Source: Gammaproteobacteria bacterium LSUCC0057
Lineage (GTDB): Bacteria > Pseudomonadota > Gammaproteobacteria > Pseudomonadales > Porticoccaceae
Direction: 5' to 3'
DNA: 64,000 nucleotides
Assembly: GCA_004535795.1 (NCBI GenBank)
Contig: SPIA01000002.1
Coordinates: forward strand, 55,802 to 119,801
Positions 8,448 to 16,450 of this stretch are shown here, piece after piece. The position numbers and the translations under genes are program-made. Below the pieces are notes generated by a model. That model saw only the letters and a program-made list of their open reading frames with translations, was not told the origin of the DNA and made no database searches. Within the stretch, counting starts at the first letter, position 1, and each line of letters opens with the position of its first letter.

Positions 8448-9149
8448 ATGACCGCCTCCAGCACTGCAGTAATCGCCCCCGCCGCTGATACTACGGTGCA
8501 GGGCGCCGTTAAACCGCCCGCTTTTATCGCTGTCGAGGGGCCGATCGGTGTCGGCAAAACCACCCTCACCCACCGACTCGCCGCCAGCTTTAACTACCAG
8601 ACACTGCTCGAGGAGGCCGAACAGAACCCGTTTCTCGAGCGCTTTTATCAAAATCCTCAACAGCACGCGCTTCCGACGCAACTGCACTTTCTCTTCGATC
8701 GGGTAAAAAAGCTTCAAGCACTGCGCCAGGGCGATATTTTTGAGCAGGTGCGCATCGCCGATTTTCTCATCGACAAAGATCCACTGTTTGCACAGCTAAC
8801 GCTGGCCAGCGACGAGCTGCAGCTCTACCAAACGGTTTATGCAAAGGTCATTGAAACACTGCCAAAACCCGACCTAGTGGTCTACCTGCAAGCCTCCACC
8901 GACACCTTAATGGAGCGCATCAACCGTCGCGGACTGGCGCTCGAGCGACCGATTGAACGCAGTTATATCGCTGAGCTCAACGACGCCTATACCCAATTTT
9001 TTTACTACTACGACGCCACCCCACTACTGATCGTCAACGCCGAGCAGATCAATCTCGCCGAGGGTGACGGCGACTACCACAATCTACTCAACTACTTACT
9101 CAGCCACACCAGCGGCCGCCACTACTACAACCCGGCACCGTTACCGTAG
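8448..9149 (+). CDS. Deoxynucleoside kinase family protein (dAK/dGK/dCK-like)
   Basis: A 233-residue P-loop kinase: Walker A GPIGVGKTT near residue 35, a DRV motif (FLFDRVKKLQ) typical of deoxynucleoside kinases, and the Arg-rich lid region RINRRGLALERPIE. It probably phosphorylates deoxynucleosides in salvage; the exact base specificity cannot be told from sequence. Related genera also carry a deoxynucleoside kinase between folK and panB. The first ~25 residues are low-complexity, so a later start is conceivable, but no better in-frame start is evident before the P-loop. Confidence 0.85.
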   Translation: MTASSTAVIAPAADTTVQGAVKPPAFIAVEGPIGVGKTTLTHRLAASFNYQTLLEEAEQNPFLERFYQNPQQHALPTQLHFLFDRVKKLQALRQGDIFEQVRIADFLIDKDPLFAQLTLASDELQLYQTVYAKVIETLPKPDLVVYLQASTDTLMERINRRGLALERPIERSYIAELNDAYTQFFYYYDATPLLIVNAEQINLAEGDGDYHNLLNYLLSHTSGRHYYNPAPLP

Positions 9150-9211
9150 CCGCTTGTCAGCGCCGCTAAAAGCGCTTACTGTGGCGCCCAGTTGTGCCAA
9201 GAGAGTCCACC

Positions 9212-10003
9212 ATGCAAAAGATAACTCTGCCAGTATTGCTGGAAAAACGTGCGCGCGGCGAGAAGTTCGCGGTACTCACTGCCTACGATTACACCTTTGC
9301 GCGGCTGCTCGAGCAAGCTGAAATCGAGGTTGTACTGGTCGGCGATTCGCTCGGTAACGTCATTCAAGGCCGCGACTCGACCCTGCCGGTGACCGTCGCC
9401 GACATGGTCTATCACACCGCGGCGGTCAAGCGCGGCAACAGTCGCGCGCTGTTAATCAGCGATATGCCGTTTATGTCCTACGCCAGCGTTGATGATGCGC
9501 TGCACAATGCCGCGGCGCTGATGCAGGCCGGCGCGCAGATGGTAAAAATAGAGGGTGGCGAGTGGCTCGCCGAAACGGTCTACGCGCTCACACAGCGCGG
9601 TATACCGGTGTGCGGCCATATCGGCCTGACGCCGCAAACGGTGCATAAACTTGGTGGTTACAAAGTGCAGGGACGCGACAGCAGCGGTGCCGCCCAGCTG
9701 CTCAAGGACGCCAGCGCACTCGAACAGGCTGGCGCCGATATGATGCTGGTGGAATGTATTCCCAGCCGACTCGGCGGCGAACTGCGCGCAGCACTGCAGA
9801 TTCCACTGATCGGCATTGGCGCCGGCCCCGACACCGACGCGCAGGTACTGGTGCTGCACGATATGCTCGGTATCTCCGCTCGTTTGCCAAGTTTTTCTGA
9901 AGACTTTTTAGCCGCTCACGGCTCGATTGTCGCGGCGTTACAAGGGTACGGCCAAGCGGTGCGCAGCGGCCAGTTTCCCGCTGCCAAGCACTGTTTCGAC
10001 TGA
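9212..10003 (+). CDS. panB: Ketopantoate hydroxymethyltransferase
   Basis: PanB transfers a hydroxymethyl group from 5,10-methylene-THF to 2-oxoisovalerate, the first committed step to pantothenate. Motifs: TAYDYTFARLLEQA, VLVGDSLGNVIQG, the metal site KIEGG, CGHIGLTPQTVHKLGGYKVQG (in two parts), ECIPSRLG and GIGAGPDTDAQVLVLHD. I chose ATG 9212 (MQKITLPVLL, 263 aa), with an AGAG element upstream, over a GTG at 9194. panC, its usual partner, does not follow; a glutathione peroxidase gene does. Confidence 0.94.
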   Translation: MQKITLPVLLEKRARGEKFAVLTAYDYTFARLLEQAEIEVVLVGDSLGNVIQGRDSTLPVTVADMVYHTAAVKRGNSRALLISDMPFMSYASVDDALHNAAALMQAGAQMVKIEGGEWLAETVYALTQRGIPVCGHIGLTPQTVHKLGGYKVQGRDSSGAAQLLKDASALEQAGADMMLVECIPSRLGGELRAALQIPLIGIGAGPDTDAQVLVLHDMLGISARLPSFSEDFLAAHGSIVAALQGYGQAVRSGQFPAAKHCFD

Positions 10004-10027
10004 CCCGCCCCACCGAGGAGAGTGAAT

Positions 10028-10510
10028 ATGAGTGATATCTACCAATTTACCATCGACACCGCCGCCGGCCAGCCGCAACCGCTGGAGGCCTATCGCGGTC
10101 GCGTGCTGCTGATCGTCAACACCGCCAGCAAGTGTGGCTTTACCCCGCAATACGCCGGCCTACAGGAGCTGCACGACCAGTACCACCAGCGCGGTTTGAC
10201 GATATTAGCGCTGCCCTGCAACCAATTCGGCGGCCAAGAGCCGGGCAGCAACGAAGAGATTCAGAATTTCTGCCAGGTCAACTATGGCCTCAGCTTCCCG
10301 GTGATGGGCAAGTTGGCAGTCAATGGCGACGCCGCTCACCCGCTCTATCAATGGCTCAAGTCTGAGCGCGGCGGGCTGCTCGGCAGCAATATCAAGTGGA
10401 ATTTCACCAAGTTTCTGATCGGCCGCGACGGCCAGGTGCTAGAGCGTTTTGCGCCGCTGACCAAGCCGGCCAAACTGAGCGCCGCCATCGAGCAAGCGCT
10501 GGACGGCTAA
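10028..10510 (+). CDS. Glutathione peroxidase family protein
   Basis: A 160-residue thioredoxin-fold peroxidase. The peroxidatic Cys lies in NTASKCGFT, a second Cys in LPCNQFGGQEPG, and WNFTKFLIGRDG carries the catalytic Trp/Asn. Cys replaces selenocysteine, and the second Cys suggests a thioredoxin-dependent two-Cys mechanism (BtuE/Gpx type). A GAGGAG ribosome site at 10015-10020 places the start at ATG 10028. It is convergent with fur, 4 bp apart. Confidence 0.92.
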   Translation: MSDIYQFTIDTAAGQPQPLEAYRGRVLLIVNTASKCGFTPQYAGLQELHDQYHQRGLTILALPCNQFGGQEPGSNEEIQNFCQVNYGLSFPVMGKLAVNGDAAHPLYQWLKSERGGLLGSNIKWNFTKFLIGRDGQVLERFAPLTKPAKLSAAIEQALDG

Positions 10511-10514
10511 AGCG

Positions 10515-10922
10515 CTACTTCAGCGGTTTAACGTACAACACCAGATTGTGACCGACCAGCTGGTAGCCGTGGTCGGCGGCAATCTGCTCCTGCAGCTGCT
10601 CTATCTCGTCGCTGTGGAATTCGGTCACTGCACCGCTGTCGGTGCAGACCATGTGGTCGTGGTGGCCGCCGCGGTCTAACTCATAAACAGCGGCACCGTT
10701 GGCAAAGTTGTGGCGGATGATAATGCCCGCCGCCTCAAATTGGGTCAGCACTCGGTAGACCGTGGCGATACCCACATCATCACCGCTGTCGCGCAGTTGT
10801 TGGTAAATGTCCTCGGCGCTGAGGTGATCTTCTATCCCGGCCTCGAGAATTTGCAATATTTTTAATCGCGGCAGGGTGACGCGCAAACCGGCTTTTTTCA
10901 GCTCTGTGTCTTCGGACGGCAT
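10515..10922 (-). CDS. fur: Ferric uptake regulator Fur
   Basis: A 135-residue iron-responsive repressor. It has an N-terminal winged helix (LRVTLPRLKILQIL, ATVYRVLTQFEAAGI) and the metal site GGHHDHMVC. The second Cys of the E. coli CxxC pair is Ser here (CTDSG); loss of that zinc site is also known in Pseudomonas Fur. An AAGGA ribosome site upstream supports the ATG at 10922. Transcribed divergently from bamE, as in Pseudomonas (fur-omlA). Confidence 0.95.
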   Translation of the reverse strand: MPSEDTELKKAGLRVTLPRLKILQILEAGIEDHLSAEDIYQQLRDSGDDVGIATVYRVLTQFEAAGIIIRHNFANGAAVYELDRGGHHDHMVCTDSGAVTEFHSDEIEQLQEQIAADHGYQLVGHNLVLYVKPLK

Positions 10923-10990
10923 AGTTTTTCCTTCTCTACCCTTTTCGCTTTGGTTATTATCCACTCTCGATTGAGCTACGGAAACCCCTT

Positions 10991-11359
10991 ATGTTGACAA
11001 CATTCACTCGCCACACCGCCACACCGCTGCGCGCCATCGCAGTCCTCACCGTTGTACTGCTCACTGCGAGCTGCAGCTGGCTGCCGTCGTTGAGTGTCCA
11101 CGATGTCACCATTCAACAGGGCAATATTATCGATCAAAACAAGGTCGACCAGCTGCTGCCCGGCATGAGCAAAGCGCAGGTGCGCTATCTACTCGGCACG
11201 CCATTGATTGCCGACAGCTTCGACCAAGGCCGCTGGGACTACTACTACAGCCGCAAAGATAGCCGCGGCAACATCACTCAAGAGCAGCTGACGGTGCGCT
11301 TTGACGACAGTGATAAACTCATCGAGATCAGCGGCGACTTCCAGCCCAACGCCAACTAA
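10991..11359 (+). CDS. bamE: Outer-membrane assembly lipoprotein BamE (SmpA/OmlA)
   Basis: A 122-residue lipoprotein with a signal peptide ending in the lipobox LTASC, followed by the SmpA/OmlA fold: QGNIIDQNKVDQLLPGMSK, QVRYLLGTPLI, RWDYYYSRKD. It is part of the BAM complex that inserts beta-barrel proteins. A GGAA element about 9 nt upstream supports the ATG at 10991. Divergent from fur; its end overlaps the end of convergent rnfH by 4 bp. Confidence 0.94.
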   Translation: MLTTFTRHTATPLRAIAVLTVVLLTASCSWLPSLSVHDVTIQQGNIIDQNKVDQLLPGMSKAQVRYLLGTPLIADSFDQGRWDYYYSRKDSRGNITQEQLTVRFDDSDKLIEISGDFQPNAN

Positions 11360-11700
11360 CTAGAACTGCGCGCGCGCTCCGCGCGCTGCTTGCGCACCTG
11401 CTTGGGGTCGGCGATCAGCGGCCGGTAGATCTCCACGCGGTCGTGAGCCGCCAATTGATAGTCTGCTGCCGCTGGCAGCCCCTTGGCTCCCAGCGGTTGC
11501 GAAAAGATACCTAACGCCAACTGCTCGGGCGGCAGCACTGCCAGCTGTTCAAACTGACTACAGATACCGCTAAGCTGCACCGCCTGCAACGCGGTAGTAC
11601 CGACCGGCACCTGCAGCGCGATCAGCTGCTGGCGCTCTGGCAGCGCAAAAGCCACCTCGACGGGGATCTGTTCAGCGCCCTCAGCGCTCGCTTGATTCAT
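11356..11700 (-). CDS. rnfH: RnfH family ubiquitin-like protein
   Basis: A 114-residue beta-grasp protein with the family pattern VEVAFALPERQ..., QAVQLSGI, LGIFSQPLG, HDRVEIYRPLIADPKQ and a basic tail RKQRAERARSSS. Its molecular role is not settled. It forms the usual ratA-rnfH pair, ending at bamE. Confidence 0.9.
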   Translation of the reverse strand: MNQASAEGAEQIPVEVAFALPERQQLIALQVPVGTTALQAVQLSGICSQFEQLAVLPPEQLALGIFSQPLGAKGLPAAADYQLAAHDRVEIYRPLIADPKQVRKQRAERARSSS

Positions 11701-11743
11701 GCTTTTCTCTCTTGTTCAGGCGCCGCCGCGGCCGGTCGCCAGG

Positions 11744-12184
11744 TTATTGCCGATAAAGCTGGTCGGCGCGACGGGCAAAGCCATCCACTAAACTGTTGGC
11801 CACGCTCGCCAACAGTTTGCCGGCAGCAAAACTGGCCAGCGACCCCGCCAACTCAAACTCCAGCGCCAGCGATACTTTGCAGGCCGCCGCCCCCAATGGT
11901 TGAAACTGCCAACTGCCACTCAACCGCTGGAAAGGCCCCTGCTCAAGGGTCAAGTGCATGGCGCTGGGCGGCTCGAGACGGTTGCGCGTGGTCAACGTCA
12001 GACCGATGCCGGCCTGCTTAAGCTGCAAGGTTGCCACCAGCAGTTGCGGCTGCTCTTCGAGCACTTCGGTGGCGACACAACCGGAGACAAACTCGGGATA
12101 GCGGCGGACATCGTTGACCAACAAAAACATCTGTTCGGCCGAGTGGGCCACCAGCGCCGAACGCGCGACACGGGTGACGGCCAT
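11744..12184 (-). CDS. ratA: RatA/PasT-type START-domain protein (COQ10-like)
   Basis: A 146-residue polyketide-cyclase/START-domain protein: SALVAHSAEQMFLLVNDV, RYPEFVSGC, LKQAGIGLTLTTRN, and C-terminal KLLASVANSLVDGFARRAD. E. coli RatA is reported to block 70S assembly; homologs act as ubiquinone chaperones (Coq10). The start is at ATG 12184 (MAVTRVARSALV); the longer frame to 12217 adds a basic stretch not typical of the family. Confidence 0.88.
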   Translation of the reverse strand: MAVTRVARSALVAHSAEQMFLLVNDVRRYPEFVSGCVATEVLEEQPQLLVATLQLKQAGIGLTLTTRNRLEPPSAMHLTLEQGPFQRLSGSWQFQPLGAAACKVSLALEFELAGSLASFAAGKLLASVANSLVDGFARRADQLYRQ

Positions 12185-12399
12185 CACCACACCCCGCGCA
12201 GCGAGGCGACGGCGCACGGCGGGGCAATAGCTGTCGGGTAATTTAACATCGGCAAAGTATAGCAGTTAAGCAGGCGATTCTTCAGCATTGCGTTGTAGCG
12301 ACCCAGCGCGGCTGGTAACATTTAAACACTCATTGGTGGCTCAACAGTAGCGGCAACAGCGCTGACAACCATCTCGCAGCAACATAGACAGGCATCCAC

Positions 12400-13803
12400 A
12401 TGGCAACAGCGCGCGGTCAGTTCAGCTCCAAAATTGGCTTTATTCTCGCCGCTGCAGGCTCCGCAGTCGGTCTTGGCAATCTGGTCGCCTTTCCGGTGAT
12501 GGCGTCAAAAAACGGCGGCGCGGCATTTCTCATTATCTACCTGCTGTTTGTCGCCTTTATCTGCTACCCGGTAATGCTCGCCGAGATCGCCATGGGCCGG
12601 CGCAGCAAACGCAACCCGGTCGGCGCCTTTGGCATGATCTCGGGTGGTCAACGGCGCTGGCGGCTGACCGGTCTGTTGGCGATTATCACCCCGTTCATGA
12701 TTGCGGTGCTCTACAGTGTCATCACAGTGTGGCTGGTGGTCTATCTAAAGGAGCTGGCCGGCGGCGGCCTAGAGCGGCTGGCAGTAGAGGGGACCTTTAA
12801 TGAGATAGTGGCGGCACCCTCGCTGTTTGGCTATGCCCTGCTGCTCCTGACCGGGGTATTCCTTATTCTCGCCGGCGGCGTCAAAGGCGGCATTGAACGA
12901 CTGGCGCGGGTACTGATGCCGACGCTAGCGGTGATGTTAGTGGCGCTGACCGCATTTGTGCTGACCCTCGATGGCGCTACCGCCGGCATCGCCTACTACC
13001 TGGTGCCGGACTTTGGCAAAATGACCCTTGCCACCGTCAATGGCGCGCTCAGTCAGGCGTTTTTTTCGCTGTCACTGGGCATGGGAATTTTGATCACCTA
13101 CGGCTCCTACTTTAGTCGCCAAGACAGCATTCCCAGCTCGGCGCGGATGGTGGCGCTGATGGATACCAGCATCGCCTTTTTTGCCGGACTGCTGATTCTG
13201 CCGGCAATCTTCGCTTTCGACCCAAATACTAATACCGATGATCTGTCGACCAGCAGCGTCGGGCTGATTTTCTCTTTTTTGCCGAAGATCTTCCTGTCGA
13301 TGCAGGCCACCGTGGGTTATCTCGGCGCCACTGTCGTCGCTATCGCTTTTTTTATGTTGGTATTCTTCGCCGCGCTAACGTCACTGGTGTCGATCATAGA
13401 GATTCCCATCGCCTACTTTATCGACGAGTTCAAACTCTCCCGCAAGCGCGCTGTCTGCCTGCAGGCGGCGCTGCTTGCACTGTTTACTATCCCAGCGACC
13501 ATGTCGTTTGGTATGGCTGATGCGCTGACCCAGTTCAGCCACTACGGCGGTGTCGACAAGTCGTTCTTCGATCTGATTTACGATCTCTTCTACGAGACCA
13601 TCTTGCCGCTGGTCGGCTTCACTGTCTGCCTGTTTGCCGCCTACCGCTGGAAGATGAGCGGGCTGAGCGCCGAGCTGGTGATCGGCGATGACCGCTACCA
13701 GGGCTCGCTGCTGCAGCGTTACATGAACTTTGCGCTGGGCACTGTGATCCCGGCTGTACTGTTCGCTGTTTTTGTCAGCACGGTGCTACACATCTACTTC
13801 TAA
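12400..13803 (+). CDS. Sodium-dependent neurotransmitter symporter (NSS) family transporter
   Basis: A 467-residue membrane protein with the NSS/LeuT signature at the N-terminus (FSSKIGFILAAAGSAVGLGN followed by LVAFPVMASKNGGAAF) and about 12 hydrophobic helices. It probably imports an amino acid or related amine with sodium. It interrupts the usual adjacency of ratA and smpB. The 180 bp upstream (12218-12399) must hold divergent promoters for this gene and ratA; a TATACT-like -10 for ratA lies at 12256-12261 (minus strand) but I see no good -35. Confidence 0.92.
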   Translation: MATARGQFSSKIGFILAAAGSAVGLGNLVAFPVMASKNGGAAFLIIYLLFVAFICYPVMLAEIAMGRRSKRNPVGAFGMISGGQRRWRLTGLLAIITPFMIAVLYSVITVWLVVYLKELAGGGLERLAVEGTFNEIVAAPSLFGYALLLLTGVFLILAGGVKGGIERLARVLMPTLAVMLVALTAFVLTLDGATAGIAYYLVPDFGKMTLATVNGALSQAFFSLSLGMGILITYGSYFSRQDSIPSSARMVALMDTSIAFFAGLLILPAIFAFDPNTNTDDLSTSSVGLIFSFLPKIFLSMQATVGYLGATVVAIAFFMLVFFAALTSLVSIIEIPIAYFIDEFKLSRKRAVCLQAALLALFTIPATMSFGMADALTQFSHYGGVDKSFFDLIYDLFYETILPLVGFTVCLFAAYRWKMSGLSAELVIGDDRYQGSLLQRYMNFALGTVIPAVLFAVFVSTVLHIYF

Positions 13804-13861
13804 CCGTCAGTGTAATGGCCCAGAGTTGAGAGATATTTGCGCCATCCTCACGACGGGCGCG

Positions 13862-13867
13862 TATAAT
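13862..13867 (+). promoter_or_regulatory. -10 element of smpB promoter, placing the start of transcription at the ATG
   Basis: A perfect TATAAT ends 7 nt before the smpB ATG, so transcription would begin at or next to the first codon. A weak -35 candidate TTGCGC lies at 13837-13842 (19-bp spacer). No Shine-Dalgarno sequence is present between the -10 box and the ATG. This predicts a leaderless mRNA. Confidence 0.6.
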
Positions 13868-13874
13868 CGCCGTC

Positions 13875-14348
13875 ATGAGTAAAAAGAAGCACAAGGCCAG
13901 TCCCGGCCAGATTATCGAGAACCGCCGCGCCCGCCACGAGTACTTCGTTGAGCAGCGCTATGAAGCGGGTGTGGCGCTAATGGGCTGGGAGGTCAAGGCG
14001 CTGCGCGAGGGTCGCGTCAACCTCACCGACAGCTATGTTCATGTGCGCAACGGTGAGGCGTGGCTGATCGGCTGCAATATCTCACCGCTGCCGAGCGTTT
14101 CGACCCACTACGTGGCCGAACCCACTCGCACCCGCAAGCTGCTGCTCAACCGCAAAGAGCTCGACGATATGGAGGTGGCGGTCGGCCAGAAGGGGCACAC
14201 CGCAATCTGCATGGCGCTCTACTGGAAGGCACACCTGATCAAGGCCGAAATCGCCCTGGCAAAAGGCAAAGATGACCGCGACAAGCGCCAAGATGCCAAA
14301 GAGCGCGACTGGGAGCGGCAAAAACAACGCATTATGCGCGGCCGCTAG
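13875..14348 (+). CDS. smpB: SsrA-binding protein SmpB
   Basis: SmpB is the tmRNA partner in trans-translation. The 157-residue protein has IIENRRARHEYFVEQRYEAG, LMGWEVKALREGRVNLTDSY, and the basic C-terminal tail that mimics an mRNA in the ribosome channel (RDWERQKQRIMRGR). pepQ begins directly after its stop (TAG-ATG), so the two are likely co-transcribed. The ssrA gene itself is not in the window. Confidence 0.95.
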   Translation: MSKKKHKASPGQIIENRRARHEYFVEQRYEAGVALMGWEVKALREGRVNLTDSYVHVRNGEAWLIGCNISPLPSVSTHYVAEPTRTRKLLLNRKELDDMEVAVGQKGHTAICMALYWKAHLIKAEIALAKGKDDRDKRQDAKERDWERQKQRIMRGR

Positions 14349-15662
14349 ATGGCCGAGCAGCGCGACCTCTACCGCGACCACCTGCAGCAACAACTCGAGC
14401 GCATCACTGCCGCGCTGGCCGCTTGTCAGTGCGACCACTTGTGGCTGGACAACGGCGCGCCGCTGCAGCGCTTTGCCTGCGATACCCGCTACCCATTTCG
14501 CGCCAACCCCTACCTCGTCGAGCTGATCCCACTCACCCAGCACCCGCACTGCCAGCTGCTGATCACGCCCGGCGAGCGGCCGCGGCTGCTGCGCCAACAG
14601 CGCGACGATATCTGGCACAGCGAGCCGCCGCTGCCGGCGCAGGCGGAGTATTTTCAGTGCCTCAGCTACCGCAGCCACAGCGATCTTGCCGCGCTGCTGC
14701 CGCGCGGCAGAGTGGCCTTGATCAGCGCCCAACCGCTGTTGCAGGGCGACAGTATCGTCCACAACCCCAGCGCACTGCTTAACAGTCTCGATTACTACCG
14801 CGCCATCAAAAGCGACTACGCCATCGCCCAGACGCTGCACGCCACCGCTGCCGCGGCGCGCGCTCACAGCGCCGCGCGGCGCGCATTTGCAGGCGGCGGC
14901 AGCGAGCGCGAAATCTACGCCGAGTATCTCTACAACTGTGGGCAGAGTGAGGCGGAGCTCCCTTACGACGCCATTGTCGCCACCGACCAACACGCCGCGG
15001 TGCTGCACCACACCGTGCGAGCAACCGCAGCCGAGCGCCAGCGCACGCTGCTGTTGGATGCAGGTGCCAGCCACCACGGCTACGGCTGCGATATCACCCG
15101 TACCTATCTGGGCCGCGCCGCCACTAGCGAATTTACCGCTCTGCGCGATGGCCTCGACCGCGCCCAGCAGCAACTGGCCGCGCGGGTGGTCAGCGGCGTT
15201 GATTTTGTCGACCTGCAGCGCGCCGCCGACCAGGCAGTGGCCGAGCTGCTCTGCAACAGCGGTGTGGTCAATGTCAGCGCCAGCGAAGCTTTGCAGCAGG
15301 GGCTCGTTGCGACGTTTTTTCCCCACGGTGTCGGCCATCTGCTCGGTGTACAGGTACACGATCGCGGCGGTTTGCTGTGCGACAGCCGCGGCGGTCAACG
15401 CCCGCCGCCGGCCAGCAATCCAATGTTGCGCTGCACGCGGCTGCTCGAGCGCAATATGCTGGTGACCATCGAACCCGGCATCTACTTTATTGAGCAGCGG
15501 CTACAACAGCTCAACCGCGCGCAGCGCGCTCTGCTCAATTGGCCGCTTATCGAGCAGTTGCTGCCCTGTGGCGGCATTCGCATTGAAGACAATGTTGTCG
15601 CTGGCGAATCAACAGCGCGCAACCTCACCCGCGAGCTGTTTGCGCCAGAGCTGTCGCTGTGA
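14349..15662 (+). CDS. pepQ: Xaa-Pro dipeptidase (M24 family)
   Basis: A 437-residue dimetal peptidase that splits Xaa-Pro dipeptides. Seen: RYPFRANPYLVELIPL (PepQ-type N-domain), LLLDAGASHHGYGCDITRTY (metal-ligand Asp residues), FFPHGVGHLLGVQVHD (His ligand and substrate-binding residues), TIEPGIYF and GGIRIEDNV (Glu ligands). The length matches E. coli PepQ (443 aa). The ATG abuts the smpB stop and the end overlaps the next gene by 4 bp. Confidence 0.92.
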   Translation: MAEQRDLYRDHLQQQLERITAALAACQCDHLWLDNGAPLQRFACDTRYPFRANPYLVELIPLTQHPHCQLLITPGERPRLLRQQRDDIWHSEPPLPAQAEYFQCLSYRSHSDLAALLPRGRVALISAQPLLQGDSIVHNPSALLNSLDYYRAIKSDYAIAQTLHATAAAARAHSAARRAFAGGGSEREIYAEYLYNCGQSEAELPYDAIVATDQHAAVLHHTVRATAAERQRTLLLDAGASHHGYGCDITRTYLGRAATSEFTALRDGLDRAQQQLAARVVSGVDFVDLQRAADQAVAELLCNSGVVNVSASEALQQGLVATFFPHGVGHLLGVQVHDRGGLLCDSRGGQRPPPASNPMLRCTRLLERNMLVTIEPGIYFIEQRLQQLNRAQRALLNWPLIEQLLPCGGIRIEDNVVAGESTARNLTRELFAPELSL

Positions 15663-16438
15663 ACGCCAGAGACCACTGGAGGCTGTGGCAGAGTGCCCTG
15701 CAGCGGTTGGCGACCCCGGGCTGGCGCTGGCTGGTAGTGGCGCCGGCGCTGGTCAATATCGCCCTTTTTGGCACCCTCAGTTACTTTGCCTGGCAGTGGC
15801 TGGCGCAGCTTATCCTCAATGCCACCACCCAGATCACCTTGACGCTGCACAGCAGCTCGGGCGGGCTGCTGCCAAGCGACTGGTTGGCCAATGTCAGCGA
15901 CTGGCTGATGAGCGCGGCTTGGCTACTGTTTTGGATTTTTGCCGGCACGCTCTATGCCTTTAGCTTCACGGCGTTGGCGCAGCTGGTCGGCGCACCGTTT
16001 TACGCCACCTTAGCTGAGCGGGTGGTGACCGCCGAGCGCCGCAGGCAGAGCAGCCAGCGCAGCTGGGTAGTCTTTCTCGCCAACACACTGTGGCGCGAGC
16101 TCGGCAAACTGGTTTATCTGCTCGGACGCAGCGTGGCGGTGGTGGTGGCCACCTCACTACTGGCGCTATTGCCGGTGGTGGGCGTGGCAGCACCGCTGTT
16201 GCTGCTGCTGTGGATGTGCTGGGCTGCCGCTCTGCAGTATCTCGACTATGCCGCCGACGCCGACGGTGACAGCTTTGCCAGCCTGCGCGAACGGGCTAGG
16301 CAACAGCGCCTGACCACGCTGGGATTTGGTGCTGTAGCACTGTTGTGTGCCGGCCTGCCGGTTGTCAACTTACTGTTGTTACCGCTGACTACCGCCAGCG
16401 CAGCGCTGTATTGGTGCCGCCGCTACAACGCGCAGTGA
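15659..16438 (+). CDS. CysZ/EI24 family membrane protein
   Basis: A 259-residue protein with four to five hydrophobic segments and the family landmarks: an N-terminal basic helix, FTALAQLVGAPFYATLAERV, ELGKLVYLLGR and LQYLDYAADADG. CysZ of E. coli is a sulfate permease, but this family is broad and the operon context (smpB-pepQ) does not point to sulfate. The GTG at 15659 overlaps the pepQ stop, indicating coupling. Convergent with rhlB. Confidence 0.78.
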   Translation: MNARDHWRLWQSALQRLATPGWRWLVVAPALVNIALFGTLSYFAWQWLAQLILNATTQITLTLHSSSGGLLPSDWLANVSDWLMSAAWLLFWIFAGTLYAFSFTALAQLVGAPFYATLAERVVTAERRRQSSQRSWVVFLANTLWRELGKLVYLLGRSVAVVVATSLLALLPVVGVAAPLLLLLWMCWAAALQYLDYAADADGDSFASLRERARQQRLTTLGFGAVALLCAGLPVVNLLLLPLTTASAALYWCRRYNAQ

Positions 16439-16450
16439 CGCTTCGGCAAA

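Noticed and set aside
14082-15398. 438-aa open frame on the minus strand opposite smpB/pepQ
   Set aside because: A shadow of GC-rich pepQ coding; composition is low-complexity and no family motif is present.
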